Assembly (NCBI RefSeq): GCF_020536995.1
Contig: NC_068359.1
Span: forward strand, 88,539,829 to 88,603,828
DNA length: 64,000 bases
Direction: 5' to 3'
Source: Dreissena polymorpha
Lineage: Eukaryota > Mollusca > Bivalvia > Myida > Dreissenidae
In this document: piece by piece, positions 1 to 12,386 of the stretch
Layout of the letters: each line of letters starts with the position of its first letter
How positions within the stretch are numbered: the first letter of the stretch is position 1
Position numbers and translations under genes: made by a program
The notes under the pieces: model-generated
What the model saw: the letters and a program-made list of their open reading frames with translations, nothing else
Databases searched by the model: none
Told to the model about the DNA's origin: nothing

Positions 1-208
1 TATTTTTAAATCAATGAATCGCAAAAAACACTTACTTTAAATCTTAAAATGAGAACGACTCTGTCACTGATTTTGTCATATGATATACACGTTGTAAAAG
101 GCAAAATTACGTCTGGAACAAGTAGACGTATACATACATTTTTACATTAACTGTCCCTAATGAAAGTACTGATTGTAATTATAATATAGATTTGCTTTAG
201 ATTAGAGA

Positions 209-737
209 ATGGCGGGACAGTTGTCAGATAAGTACATGGGTCAGCTAGAGTCCTGGATTGGTACGGGACCCAAGATCTTCACCCTTCTCTACCAAATAAC
301 CAGGGACGGGTGTAACGCTACAACATTCCACCAGAAGTGTGACAATCAGGGACCCACTGTGACGGTGCTGTACAACCAACAAGGATCGGTGTATCGGGGG
401 TATGGGAGTTTGAACTGGAACAGCAGCAGCTCGAATATAAAAGATGCAAACGCGTTTATCTTTCAACTAAGGTATTCCGGCAGCGATAAACCAACCAAGT
501 TTGCAATAATAGATAAGCATACACAATATGGTTTGAATGGACATCCTACATACGGACCAACGTTTGGTGGTGGACATGATCTACAAGCATTCACTGGTAC
601 AGTGAACAGCTCTGGTGTTTTTTTCGCTTTAAACGGCTACATGAATGCACATTCCTTCGACTACCAAGGCCTTACTGTCGACAAAATAAACAATTGCAAC
701 TTGCAAGTGACCGAACTAGAGGTATACGCCATAACAG
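209..737 (+). CDS. IFI44-like: Copy 1 exon 1: TLDc domain
   Basis: Opens at ATG 209 and ends at a gtacgg donor, phase 1. It encodes the whole TLDc domain: ESWIG...FTLLYQITRDG at the start, then CDNQGPTVTVLYN, the conserved GPTFGGGHDL and the closing ELEVY. The open frame runs on to 784 but the donor is conserved in copies 3 and 4, so I end the exon at 737. Confidence 0.85.
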
Positions 738-3700
738 GTACGGCATTCTGTAAAAAATGTGTTTTTTTTCCGACGGTCTCATAATCGTAAAATATATATT
801 TAGCACCCATCAATTCGAACTATATAGGGTATTTTGCGTTAAATATGCACATTTGCACTGTGTTATTGCAAAATGTTTATTGGACACCAGAAGCTGATTT
901 TAAAATTAGATGAAAATAGATCTTTTTCTAAAGACAATTGGCTCATAATGTGTGTGTGTTTTTCCTTGCGTGTGTTTGTGAGAGCGTGTGTGGGAATGTA
1001 ACGTAGTCTTAAATATTAAACGATATAAAATGCAATTTTGTTTTTTTGTTTATTATACATTTTTTTCTGCTTTTCCAAATTCTAGAGTTGGTCTTGTTTT
1101 GACAACTTTGAACAAAAATTACATAAACCATTAAAACAGGTTCCTTTGAATTAAAAGTTTACCCCGTATCGACTCGGCAATTCAGACAAGGTGTTACGCA
1201 TTGTATATTCTATGTAATGTCTCCGTGTGTTGACACCCAATTTAAGGAAACGTTCAGCAGTACTCCAATCATTTTTTACTTGTTTTGCTTTGTAACTATT
1301 TATAATTTGATTAATTTAAAATAATGATAACGCAGGCATAAAAGTACATAGTTGGTATGGTAAAACTTTATTTGAAAAAGCGTTATTCTGTAACCATATT
1401 AACACTGTTCTTTTATGTTCTAAATATGTGATAAAACATATTTTAATAAGACGTATTGATGTTCAATGGTTATCACTATTTAATTGTAAGCGAATTTAAA
1501 GGGTCAGAACATAATGCAATTTATCAAATTAACTTAAGATAAAAAAATGCTCGTTTTTATTTGTGTGTGGCATACTATATTCCATTTTAATTGCCCCCGC
1601 AACAATATCTATTCATATGATACACGAACACTTACTTGGTGTATGAACATCTGATGAATACATGTATATCGTTCCGCAAAATAAGAGCATGTTTTTATCT
1701 TATAAAAATTATGTTATCAGACCACATCTAGCGTGGAAACGTTGGCAATAATTATTGATAAGTGTTAACTTCTTTTATCGAAATATCGTACGAAATATTC
1801 GTTGATTCTTTTAAGGGTTTATGGGTTTTAAAGATTGATTACTTAATGTATTCTCTAACGCAATATAACGTTATTCTGACACTGAACCCATATATGTACG
1901 GCCTTGTTAATGCCTTGAGCAAGCTACCTGTTTACAACACCGAAAATAAATTAGATATACCCATATTTGAATTTGCATGCCGTATCGCTTATGCTGAGTG
2001 ATTTCACACGTGTCATAACTTGTGAACTATAATCATCTGAAGTTAAGACAATGGAATAGGCCTTTATCAAGTTTACCAAATCATTGTTAGACGTAATACT
2101 AATCTAAATGTTTGTGTATTACACATACTTCCTAGATGGCCAACGGAAGCAGTCGCCAGTTCTACAAACTTGGAGGAAACACCCAGAATGGAACGAAAAG
2201 GTATCGATCTCTCGATGCTGTGTTATAATATATAATATAAACGTTAAATATGCACGCTAAATAACCATTTAGATTTGTAAACCTGATTTGACGTTGAACA
2301 TCAACTTAGATTTTTTAACATGTATACTGATAAAAATGATGAATTATTAATATGTCCCTTTTAATTTATATTTCAATCCATGGGAAACCTTAATACAAAC
2401 ACACTTTAACTACAAGCAATATAATCGTATACATGCATATTATTACCAGTTGAACGAATATTTTCCATTTAACATACACCATTTACTTGATTTTACTCCT
2501 TGAGACGCTTACCGAGGAAATCGCATCGTTCAAACCTTCCGGCGAGTTGGGACTCTCAGATGTTCGTATCCTGATGCTGGGCCCAGTGGGGACGGGCAAG
2601 TCCAGCTTCTACAATACTATTAACTCAGTGTTCAAGGGTCGCATCACCCAAAGAGCGCCGAGTGGAATCGGTACCCAAAGCATAACAACTGCGGTATGTA
2701 TGTATGCAACGAAGAACGAAGAGGAAAAGTTAAACTGATGAATTTTTTGCTTGTTTTTATAGTTGCATTTAAATTGCCTGGTGCAGCATGTTTTGTTTTT
2801 GTTGGTTTGCCTTACGCGTAGCTCGTGCATTTTTGCCATATTGAAGTAGAGTTTGATTTCCAGTTAGTTGTATTTGTAAAGGTTAAACACGTAACTGAAA
2901 ATAGTTTATTTAAAATGAATGTTTAAACGCATCGAGTCTACGATTTGTATTTTTTACTCAATGCTGGAGAAGGATTTATACTTCTTACAATAATTATACG
3001 GCTTCTTGCTGACCACTTAAAATGTAATTCATTGATATCGTACTCGAGTTATTACTTGTGTCAATGTGTTAACCCCGTATCACACTGTATGCGGTCATTT
3101 TAGGTATGAATTGTTACAACAACGCCATACGAAATATATAGTTTAGCATAGGATTATCTCCGATCAGGAGAGTTAATCAGATGTAATACGCCTGGACGAT
3201 CCCTTAAATACTTTATTCACATAATCTAATAGGCTCATTGATTCCGGGTAATTCTTGATAAAAGTTAATCAGCATGACGACTACATTGACAAATATTTAC
3301 TTTTTCTACATAGGCCCATGCAGGATAAAACGTGTTCACTACGGTTTCAAATGGCAGCAAAGTAAGACTTTCGCCAAACCAGCATAATAAAATAAGACAA
3401 TAACATATAGTAGAGCTGGCAAATCAGGCGATCGGATTCTCTTCAGATATGAAAAATCGGGCCGATGCAAATCAGAGACCGTTCGTGACGTTAACGTTTT
3501 AATATTTATAGTGACGATATTCACTTTACCTTAGTTAAACACGAATTTATTTTGTTATTGCAAGGATCCGATTGCCAAACATGTTGATACAGCACAGCAT
3601 CATAAGATACATCACACAAATACGGAACAAACATATACTAATTAATAAACCATGGTGCCCGACAGAAAGCATCTTGAAATTAAAATTGTCATTTGTGAAT

Positions 3701-5034
3701 GACCTCTAGATTTTCTAAGAAATCATGTCTTCTTATACAAGGAATATTTTCTAAACATATTGAATAAAAACTAGACCTGCTAAGTCTTAATCCATGATTG
3801 CTCATGGACAATCCATGCTAATAAGTGTTGAAACCTTATCGGTATCGTGAAAGATCTTGTGCATACATCTACAATCGTTGAGGCTACGGCATGAAAAGTA
3901 AGATGTCCCATGTGACTGTTAAGATACTGTTTGTTTTATAATTGGCTGTCAGTTCGGGACGTTCTTGTGACTGTAGCTATTAATTTAACGTATAACTAAG
4001 GAGTTGAAGCAAGTATCAGAAATATATGGCAAAGGAAATAAATACAAACAACGAGACGCATGTATTACAGTACACCCCATATGAAGTGAAGGCGCGTTCT
4101 GGAGCATCGTTGAATTTCCGGTTCTGCGACACACGTGGTTTGGAGGTCCCTCAAGGTCTTAATAATCTGGAATGCAACTACTTGCTAGATGGGAACATTT
4201 CTGACTTTTACGAGGTATTATGAAATGTATGCGCCCACTTAAGTTTGTTTAAAAGTATAAGTTCTCTTATGATTACTATTTGTAATTGTATCTTTGTTCG
4301 TCAAACGTATTACTGATTTATCTTCTATCAGTACATATATCTTTAGGCACACATAGGTACATATATGGCAGTGTCAGTTTACTCGACAGTTTAACCCACC
4401 CACGCCCATTTGCCCTGAGAATCCCGGTTTTGTGCACAAACCAAATCTAAAGGAGAAGATTCTTTGCGTTCTGTTTGTGATCGACGCTGCAACTATTGAC
4501 GAAATTCCTCCAAAATTGGTGGAAAAGATGAACAGCTTTCAGCGGATCGCAAATCGCAAAGGTTAACAGTTAGTGATCACTTTTGAAGGTGAAGTGGGTC
4601 TGTGTTAATTTTTAAGTATCTTTAATTAATTTGTAAAACTTGAGAATGTGTATAAGTTATTTTATGCTTTTGAACATTCATAGTTTTTTAACATACTTTT
4701 TTCACATCCATTATTAAAAGGTATACCAAGAGCGGTTCTGCTCACAAAAGTCGACCTGGCCTGTAAGAATGTTGCAAGTAACATCACCAATGTGTTTATC
4801 AGTAAGAAAATTGAGGGCGCTGTGGACAAGGTATCCGGTCTTCTTGGGTTACCTAAAAACAACATTTTTCCGGTGAAGAACTACGAGAATGAGATGCAGT
4901 TGGATGACAACATCAGAATCCTGGCTCTGCTTGCACTGCGGCAGCTACTCTACTTTGCAGAGGATTACGTTGAGAATCTGCAGGAAAAGATAAACGGACG
5001 GAATGTCTCAACAGAGAAGCTGCACAAACTCTAG
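209..5034 (+). CDS. IFI44-like: IFI44-like TLDc-GTPase, copy 1 (intact, six exons)
   Basis: I predict exons 209-737, 2136-2200, 2505-2693, 4071-4214, 4390-4561 and 4721-5034. They total 1413 nt, giving 470 residues plus TAG; all introns are GT-AG and the phases agree. Residues 1-177 form a TLDc domain (YGPTFGGGHDLQAF, TELEVYAITG). Residues 178-198 are a linker with WRKHPEWNEK. The GTPase half has G1 GPVGTGKS at 224-231, G3 DTRG at 281-284 and G4 TKVD at 375-378, then a helical C-terminus. This is the IFI44/IFI44L architecture, a family induced by interferon or virus in vertebrates and expanded in bivalves; an immune role here is inference. No signal peptide or membrane segment is seen, so it should be cytosolic. 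It is the only copy without a visible defect. An AG acceptor lies just before the ATG, so an upstream non-coding exon is likely. Confidence 0.85.
738..2135 (+). other. Copy 1 intron 1, no recognised feature
   Basis: GT...AG intron of about 1.4 kb, AT-rich. A 79-codon open frame at 1762-2001 has no recognisable domain and no counterpart in other copies, so I treat it as chance. Confidence 0.6.
2136..2200 (+). CDS. IFI44-like: Copy 1 exon 2: Trp-rich linker
   Basis: A 65-nt exon between acceptor cctag and donor gtatcg. It completes the split Gly/Asp codon and reads DGQRKQSPVLQTWRKHPEW then NEK. Copy 4 has the same exon ending PWRKTPEWNEK at the same phase, which supports this frame rather than the one starting with the local ATG. 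It links TLDc to the GTPase domain. Confidence 0.75.
2505..2693 (+). CDS. IFI44-like: Copy 1 exon 3: GTPase P-loop (G1)
   Basis: A 189-nt, phase-0 exon from TLTEEIASFKPSGELG to the donor gtatgt. It carries VRILMLGPVGTGKSSFYNTI, the Walker A/G1 motif with the SSFYN context typical of IFI44 proteins. Length and phase are identical in copies 3 and 4. Confidence 0.85.
2694..4070 (+). other. Copy 1 intron 3, no recognised feature
   Basis: About 1.4 kb of AT-rich intron; no open frame, repeat or RNA gene recognised. Confidence 0.5.
4071..4214 (+). CDS. IFI44-like: Copy 1 exon 4: GTPase G3 (DTRG)
   Basis: A 144-nt, phase-0 exon, acceptor attacag, donor gtatta. It encodes YTPYEVKARSG then FRFCDTRGLEVPQGL, where DTRG is the G3 (DxxG) motif, and ends LLDGNISDFYE. 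The same 144-nt exon occurs in copies 2 and 4, and decayed versions near 42.6 and 63.3 kb. Confidence 0.85.
4390..4561 (+). CDS. IFI44-like: Copy 1 exon 5: GTPase core strand
   Basis: A 172-nt exon, acceptor cgacag, donor gttaac. It encodes FNPPTPICPENPGFVHKP, then the hydrophobic strand ILCVLFVIDAATID that precedes the G4 region in IFI44-type GTPases. Phase 1 at its 3' end matches exon 6. Confidence 0.85.
4721..5034 (+). CDS. IFI44-like: Copy 1 exon 6: G4 (TKVD) and C-terminal helices
   Basis: The final exon, acceptor ttaaaag, stop TAG. It begins GIPRAVLLTKVDLACKNV, with TKVD as the G4 motif. It continues with FPVKNYENEMQLDDNI and ends in a charged helical stretch EDYVENLQEKI. It is the exon most often left as a relic in this window. 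Confidence 0.85.
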
Positions 5035-6225
5035 AAACTCAGCGACAAAGAATGATTTAATCATTCAGATAAATGCTTATTTATCAAATTATACAGCCAA
5101 CGCGGTTTTCAAAACGAACCAAATGGTATAATGTTATATTAGAATTTATTGAAATACCTTTTTATATAAGTTAAAAAAACTTAGCAACACTATGGAGTGG
5201 TGTTGTATCAAAAGAAGCAATTAACAAACTTTTGCATAATATATATATAATATAATAATAATAATATATATATATATTTGATTTATTGGTTATGCCTAAC
5301 GGTTCAGCACATTTTACTATGCTTGATAAGCTTGTGTTTTTGTGTTTTTTTAAATTATAAATTGCTAATGTAAATTGCCAAATATGTTCGTTTGCGCATG
5401 TAATCTTTGATATCTACCCAAATATTTAGCTTACTCCGTTACATCGCAACATTGTAATATAAGTATATGAGTCGTGTTTTATATTGCGTTTAAATATATA
5501 TCAGGACAGGCTTTGTGTCTTATTATATCACTACACGCGCACTTAATTGTGTATGACTACGTTGAAGAAAAATGTAATAGTTTAATAGTCAATATGATAA
5601 TACAAACGATGGTTGTTGCTGACAACAATGAAGCTTTACTTGGCATTTCAGTCCAGTTTTATAAATTCTTCTTTCAAACGTTACGAATTGTTTTAATATT
5701 TTAAATGAATTAAAAATAGAGATTTGGTATTCATTATATTTTAATAGCATGCATCTGTATTTGAATTGGTATCACCTGAGTCTACATGCATTACATATGT
5801 ATGAACAGTGCCGTCCAAATTGTTTCGACTTCAGTTCAAACCAAGTTATTTTATTGGAGGTTGAACCAATGATCTTCCCGGTTACTAAGGAATTCCCATA
5901 TCTACTACGCCACTGCATCGTTTCACTTTTATAGAGCTGAACAAAAATCTGTATGCTTAAAAACATGATTTGGTTAAAAAAAAAAACACTGCGTGACTTA
6001 GGACATCTTTTTTCCTTCGCGTAAAGTCGCATCATTCGTTAGAAAGTTTGTAAAAATATCAACCGGCGATGGTTTTCACACATAGATTTAGAAGATATAA
6101 ATCGAAAAGTTTTCAAATAATTCACTTTAAATTATGATGATAGTAATATAAATGATATTTGTTGGATTTTGATTTTAATTCACAAGAGATCATAGAACAA
6201 ATTCACCCTGCTCTTCAAAAAAACC
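5035..6225. other. Spacer between copies 1 and 2
   Basis: About 1.2 kb, AT-rich, with an AT/TAA simple repeat near 5240-5280. Short open frames at 5474-5934 have no recognisable domain. Around 6160-6185 there is similarity to one arm of the foldback element at 13733-13838. Confidence 0.5.
5855..5930 (-). repeat. tRNA-like SINE head fragment
   Basis: On the minus strand a box A-like TGGCGTAGTAGA is followed about 45 nt on by a box B-like GGTTCAACC, as in tRNA-derived SINE promoters. No acceptor-stem pairing is evident, so it is not a working tRNA gene. Confidence 0.35.
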
Positions 6226-6652
6226 ATGGACGGGTATAGTAGTGCTACATTCCACCAGAAGAAAGACAACCAGGAACCCACAATGACGGTTCTGTACAAC
6301 CAACATAGCTCAATGCATGGGGAATATGGGAGTACGAGCTGGAACAGCCGCAGATGCTATATTCAAGATGCAAAAAATTTCCTGTGTCAACTTAAGTATT
6401 CGGGCAGAGATAAACACACCACGTTTCCAATTAAAGATGCAATATAATTATGGGTTATATGGAAACTCAAATTATGGACCTACCTTTTGCCATGGACACG
6501 ACCTCTACACATTCAGCGGCAAAGTTAATAGCCCCGGGGGCAATTTTGTTTTGAATGGTTATATGAATTTTAGAAAATATACATTCGACAACTAAGGGAT
6601 CTCTGCTGACCAAATGCACGCCACCGAGCTAGAAGTGTACGCTGTTTAAGGT
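6226..6652 (+). pseudogene. Copy 2 TLDc exon remnant
   Basis: Matches copy 1 from DGxxxATFHQKxDNQ through NYGPTFCHGHDLYTF to a closing TELEVYAV. It lacks the first ~35 residues of the domain, and the reading frame changes near 6450 and hits a stop at 6592-6594. The family donor ggtaaaag follows. Confidence 0.8.
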
Positions 6653-7798
6653 AAAAGTACCCGTTTTTGGAATATTCCAATGCATGAATTTACATTATCA
6701 TGTTAAAGAAAGTCATACTAACTATTTACGGTAATAAGCTTGATTTAATCATGAGCTTTTTGTATTCAGTGTAGTGATTGACCTGCTTGACCTGATTGAC
6801 CATTTTGTAAAAAATATTCGTTTTGTTAAAGAATATTAATATTTGAAAAACAACAACCCAACTCTGGTCGCATTACAAGACTGGTTGGAATGAAAGCTCG
6901 CCAGTCTTAACGTGGCACTGACTTTTATGCATTAACATTATACCAGCGTTACGATGACTGTATGAGTTTTCGTAAAATAAACTATATAAATGTAATGATC
7001 GTTACCTAAATATAGTTTAATCGAGATAAATTTGCCGACCTTTAAATGATGACATATTTATCTATATTTCTTATCAAGCGAAACAATTTTTTTTATAACG
7101 TTTTAGAATTTCTAAAGTTACTGCATTACTTCAACACTGGTAAATAATTAGGCTCCGAATAATGGAACGTAAAATGTTGTGCTTTGTAAGTAGCCGGCTC
7201 AAAGTTAGATATTTTAATACAAAAACATCACTTATGTAGTGATGACTTACTGGTTCTATTTTCTCTAAAGGCCAAGATAAAATAAGAAATAGACGATAGG
7301 AGGAGACATCGATTGGTTGTATGATGATGCTGGTTATGGTACGAAAGAAAACCGAGGTTCAACAAAACAACAAAGCCATGTAATCCTTACTTATTGTGTG
7401 CAATGAATAGGAACGTTTACATCTTATGATATGGATATAAAAATTTACAAGAACAAAAATAGGTACTAATAATATTTGTATTGTATTTTTATTAGGTATT
7501 AAAAGGTGTTGTTTCCTGTTTATAATTATTTTATTTAACAATATACAAGTACATTATAAACATACCAATATTTATAGTAACATGCATATAAGGCATTTAA
7601 AAGCGATACATTATTCTAAATAAAATAAATAGGTTCGGCATTACAAAAAAAACTCATTTTCTTACATTTTAACATTAAGCACAGTATACAACTTTGTGTA
7701 AGATTGTGTACATTTACAAAACTACATTAACAGAAGGTTGTAGGAGAGTTTTACATCACGTTTGAAAGAAGTAGTTAGCGTATACTTAAGCTTCATTT

Positions 7799-7942
7799 AA
7801 GAATTGAATAGCATTTTTCTGCATTTCATCGGTGTATGAACAGTCGGGAAAATTACGCCGTCGGCGTTTATGCATAAATTAGGTGTATTTTTGCCGACAG
7901 TGCATACACCGATGAAATGCAGAAAAATTCTATTCAATTCTT
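7799..7942. repeat. Foldback element with 40-bp arms
   Basis: Arm 7799-7838 is an inverted copy of 7903-7942 (starts aagaattgaatag, ends attctt), with one or two mismatches and a 64-nt loop. Size and form fit a short foldback MITE. Neighbouring GCGC-bearing repeats follow at 8070-8160. Confidence 0.75.
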
Positions 7943-8879
7943 ATAATTACAACATAAAATGATCTTAAAGCTTAAATTCTATCGTGGTAAGGGTCATAAA
8001 AGTCCTTTTTAATCTAGCGTATGAATCTTTTTTCAGTTTCGGTTTCATCTCTGTCAAACGGGTATATCGTTGAAGTTCGCGCAAAAAATATAACGTCATT
8101 TCGCTATTGACCAATAAAAAACAACGCCATTAAGTTTCGCGCAAAACATAACGCCATTTTGGCAACTTGTTTATGACCAGAAAGTAGTGTCATAATATTC
8201 ATGAATATTCATGTTTAAATTTGCATACGAAGTGGGTTAATCGGAAAATGAAAAACCGGTAACGTGAACAAATTATCCAATCAGAATGCATATGAATGTG
8301 ACAGAAGTTGTAATTATATTCACTTTAGCATAGCTTAGAAAACAAAGCAATATAAACATAGTAAGATGTTTTCAACATTATACCGCGAGGTAGGACAACA
8401 TTTTGACGAATTTTGATTAGAAATTAAACATTTCTGTTAAAAAGAAAAACATACTTCGTTGAGAAGTTCTACGAGGTAACGTTAGGAGCTGCGATGTATG
8501 TATTATGACAATGTAAAGGTAAACGTTAAACAGAGTAACACCGACATTAGACACCATTCACATCGAAAGCGAGGTGGAATATTTTCGGTCGGTTAAGTTT
8601 GCGTGGTTGATTTGGGATGTAGAAAAAAAAGGAACAAACAACACAAAGGGATAATTTGATGAAGAACGTGTATTAATTATTCATCAGTTCTTTTAAAAGG
8701 ACTATGAACTTGGATTCAAAATGATGCTTAGTATCACTGGTGTTGTAATGTTTTATCAGTATAAGTTGACCGTCCAGAAGAATGCTAGACGCGTTCGTCT
8801 TTCACTTTTCATAAACGCTTTATAGATGGTGAAGCATATTTCACTTAAAATAGAATAATGTTAATGTCGTGGCAATTTG

Positions 8880-10270
8880 CATATTGTGTTTTAAAACCTA
8901 TGGGTATGTTATGTAAAGTATTCATGGGTTTATTTAGTCTTATGCTCTTAAATATGCAATTAACATGATTCCAGAATTTGGTAGCGAACGGACAATCTAG
9001 GAAAAAGTGCTCGAATGTTTCTACCTCTTGGCAAAATAAGCAGCATGGGGAGTTATATATATTCCATTTGAAAAGATTTTTATTAGGACCTTTAAGTCGA
9101 GGTTTTTGTCATAAGGGTTTGTTGTTTTAATTTGTACGGTTGATTTAATTATTTCGTCTGATTCAACTATTTCCTTCCATTGTGTAGGTATGCCTAATTT
9201 AAGTATATTTGTCTCTGCAAGTTACGTTTTGATTTTAGTTTTTGTAAGAAAACAGTTTCTGAGACATTTCCTTCGTTTGTAATAATGTCAGTTATTTATA
9301 ATATCCCTGATTCGACCCAATTACCGAACATTAATAATTGTCCTTTGTTTTTAATGAATTTGTTACCCCACAATATTTGAGAGCATATATCAATAAACGT
9401 TTCAGGTTTTGATTTCGGTTTTATATTGTTTAAATCAACGTAGATGTTAATAAGGTATGTGAAGAAAGGTGGAATTTTACTTTGGACACAAGTAATGATT
9501 TTAACGAATCAAGGTTCATTTTAAAGATTAATTGGTCATTTCCAAATTGGTTTAAAATTAGCTTTGGGATAATGTTCCAGTTTGCCTCATCGTTATGACA
9601 TAAAAGCTTAATCCATTTGATTGTTAAGCATTTTGAATTAACTTCAAAGTCAGGCATATATATACCAGCGTCAGGCTTCTTGCCAATTAATATTGATCGC
9701 TTTATCTTTTCAGGTTAGTTATTCAATTCAAAACATTGAGTTGATTTTGTTATGTCTTTGTTTAGGGTACATATGTTTTGTACAAAATATGCTAACTTTA
9801 GTAACAATCATGATTTGATTACCGTTACCTTTCAGAAAATGGTTAAATTTCGTTTGCTAAATTCATTTATTAGGGTTTTGCAATCAGAACTTTTATCTGG
9901 GATAACTTGCCAGATATCCGTTAATTTATTGTTTTAATTAGATTTTGTTAATGCGTTTTAAGTGTGATTTTACTTGGTGATACAGTTTTCCAATCTTTTT
10001 TACCATTTATTTCGTTTAAGTCTTTACTCCTTGTGCATTTTATATTAATAGTTCAGATAAAGTGTCAAAGAAAACATTCCGCGATTTCTTATCGTTTGGT
10101 GCGTATATGTTAAGGAATGTATATACATTATTTTGTAATGTCGATGCTCATTAAAATATATCTTACTTGTGTATCACTTGTTATGTCAAGGATTTCAGAT
10201 GGTAATTGCTTTTTAATTAAACGTGAGACCCCCTTACTGTTCCGTCATCAAACAAAATATTACAAATATT
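8880..10270 (-). mobile_element. LINE fragment, L1-like, minus strand
   Basis: Read on the minus strand, 10110-10045 gives NVYTFLNIYAPNDKKSRNVF, typical of LINE AP-endonuclease domains. 9657-9430 gives an RT C-terminal stretch with KCLTIKWIKLL and NWNIIP. 9040-8985 gives SPCCLFCQEVETFEHFFLDC, the zinc-knuckle-like RVT tail. The RT core is missing, so the copy is internally deleted and carries frame breaks. The placement as L1/Tx1-like is tentative. Confidence 0.7.
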
Positions 10271-10443
10271 TAAAGACCAGGTAAGTATTTTACACAAAAA
10301 TACATAAATGTAGATTTGGAATAAACGCCAAATAATCAACAATACAATGTTAGTTATAAACTTGATAAACGATGCATGCGTTATTAAACACAGTGACTAT
10401 ATAAATGTAATAATATAATATAAATTGTCCTTACCGTACATAG

Positions 10444-10587
10444 TTCACTCCGTATGAAGTACAAGTACGTTCTGGTTTGTCGTTGAACTTTCGGCTGTGT
10501 GACACGCCTGGTCTAGAGGTCACTCGAGGTCTTGACCAACTGGAGTGCAGCTACTTGCTGGATGGGAACATTCCCGATCATTACGAG
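10444..10587 (+). pseudogene. Copy 2 exon 4 (G3) remnant
   Basis: 144 nt, same length as in copies 1 and 4, with the acceptor acatag and donor gtacac. It encodes FTPYEVQVRSG, then LCDTPGLEVTRGL; DTPG replaces DTRG and is still a DxxG G3 motif. The frame is open. Confidence 0.8.
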
Positions 10588-10661
10588 GTACACGAGATAT
10601 TGTGATTTCAGATAGAGAAGGCACAATCGAGGTCTGTGATGTTTTCATTATACATAAATTG

Positions 10662-12185
10662 AAGGGATGGCAAAATTATTCGAATAATCGAATATTCGAT
10701 TGAATGGTCAGCATTCGAATAATAAAAATGATATTCGCATTTTCGCATTTTTTTTCCAAACGTATTTTCACCAATATTTAATGAACTGCGAACCGCTTAC
10801 TAAAAAGCAACCGAAATCACTTGGGAGTAACATGTTTGACGTGACGTTCTTCGTGTCAAACTGATAACGCGGCTCGTATCAGTGTTGATTGCGCAATGCA
10901 ATATACACGCTCTAAGAAAGGCCCCGACTGTTGTTTGCCAATGGGGTGCCAATTCACGGTTTCAATTGACTGGCGAATAATAAATAAGTTTTGTGATCAC
11001 AGTATGTACAGCCATTAAAATGTGTGAATTACTCAAAAGTAACAGAATATATAAATTAAACAATCATCAAGGAATCATAATTCAAATCTGAAAATGCCAC
11101 CAGCCCCTTCTGCAGTATGGAATGGTGTCGTATGGAATACTTTACACGGTCTGTGGATAAGAAGACCGCAAGGTGTAATGTGTGTAAACTTAGTTTTACA
11201 TATGCGCTGTCTGCTACAAATATGTGGAATCATTAAAAAATAAAATTCTATGACACGATGTTTTTCATTCTATTTGTGCCCGATCACAGTAGCGGTCATA
11301 GTATTAATCGACAGTAAGGGTATCACGTTTAAACGTTTAAACGATGGCGTTTCGTGTTTTGCTCAAACACGTTTACAAAAACAATAAACGTTTAAACGAC
11401 AGGCAATGTCAACATAATTCATTTAATTCATTACATAACGATGTTGCAAAACTCATTAAAAGCTGCTGAAAAAGACTCGTATGTGTATCACGTGCGCCAG
11501 ATGGCCCTTATTCACAGTACCGTAGACATAACAATATACCTGTACGACCTAGACGTCTTGAATATTTAACCCGCATCGGCACGAAGTGCTCGGGAAAAGT
11601 TTCCCGCTATTTCTTGCATGATCATGCCCCTAATCGTCTTGAACATTCAACGCGCGTCGGCATGAAGTGCATGAGGAAAATTTCCCGCAGTTTATTCATC
11701 GGTATTCATTTTTAATTTAATGAACAGATACTCGTTTTGATGTACATTTTGTTAAGTAAAACAATAAAAACAATTAACACCGGTGTACTCTTATTGAAGA
11801 AATGTGGGTTAAATATTAATTCATCTTTGTTACAAAATATAACGGCATGTAAGTAAAAAACGCGTAACCCAATGGTTAGAAAACGACGAGAACAGTTGGT
11901 TTTAATATGACGTCATTGTGCAAATGGGTTATGAACTAAATATAACTTCCGGAAATAATCACTACTTTCAGTTTGGAAATGTGATGGAACTGATGCTTTT
12001 AAAACGGACGTATGGATACCGTTTGAACAGTGTCGTTTCGTTTATTTCATTTCGTTTAAACGTTTAGAAAAATCTGTAAACGTGAGGTAAAATCAATCCA
12101 GCCGTTTTATGCGAATATTCGAATATTCGATTGAATGAATTTGCGAACATTCGAATACCGATATTGGTATTCGATGCCATCCCTA
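10662..12185 (+). mobile_element. hAT-like DNA transposon (BED finger), non-autonomous
   Basis: Flanked by an exact 8-bp direct repeat ATAAATTG (10654-10661 and 12186-12193), the hAT target-site size. Termini are imperfect inverted repeats, AAGGGATGGCA against the complement of TGCCATCCCTA. Subterminal ATTCGAATATTCG motifs occur at both ends. Near 11140-11240 a BED-type zinc finger fragment reads KKTARCNVCKLSFTY...NMWNH. No full transposase is present at 1.5 kb. Confidence 0.85.
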
Positions 12186-12214
12186 ATAAATTGCAATTGA
12201 TCAATACTTTACAG

Positions 12215-12386
12215 TTTAATTCTGCTGCCCAAATAACCTCCTACAATCCAAGCGTTGCGCTTCATCCAAGTATTACGAAACAGATCCATAGCGTATTGTT
12301 TGTGATAGACGCTGTAGAAGTTGATAAGTTGCCATTCAAAAAAGTCAAAAAGATGCACAATTTCCAAAGACTTGCGAATCGCAAAG
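12215..12386 (+). pseudogene. Copy 2 exon 5 remnant
   Basis: 172 nt, as in copy 1, acceptor tttacag and donor gtaaaa, frame open. It reads FNSAAQITSYNPSVALHP, then HSVLFVIDAVEVDKLP. It sits only 29 nt after the hAT insertion. Confidence 0.8.

Noticed and set aside
245-466. Minus-strand open frame under the TLDc exon (also at 45184-45507 and 27285-27470)
   Set aside because: It is the antisense shadow of conserved TLDc codons in each copy; no domain of its own.
1762-2001. 79-codon open frame in intron 1 of copy 1
   Set aside because: Lies between good GT and AG borders, has no domain and is not conserved in copies 3 and 4.
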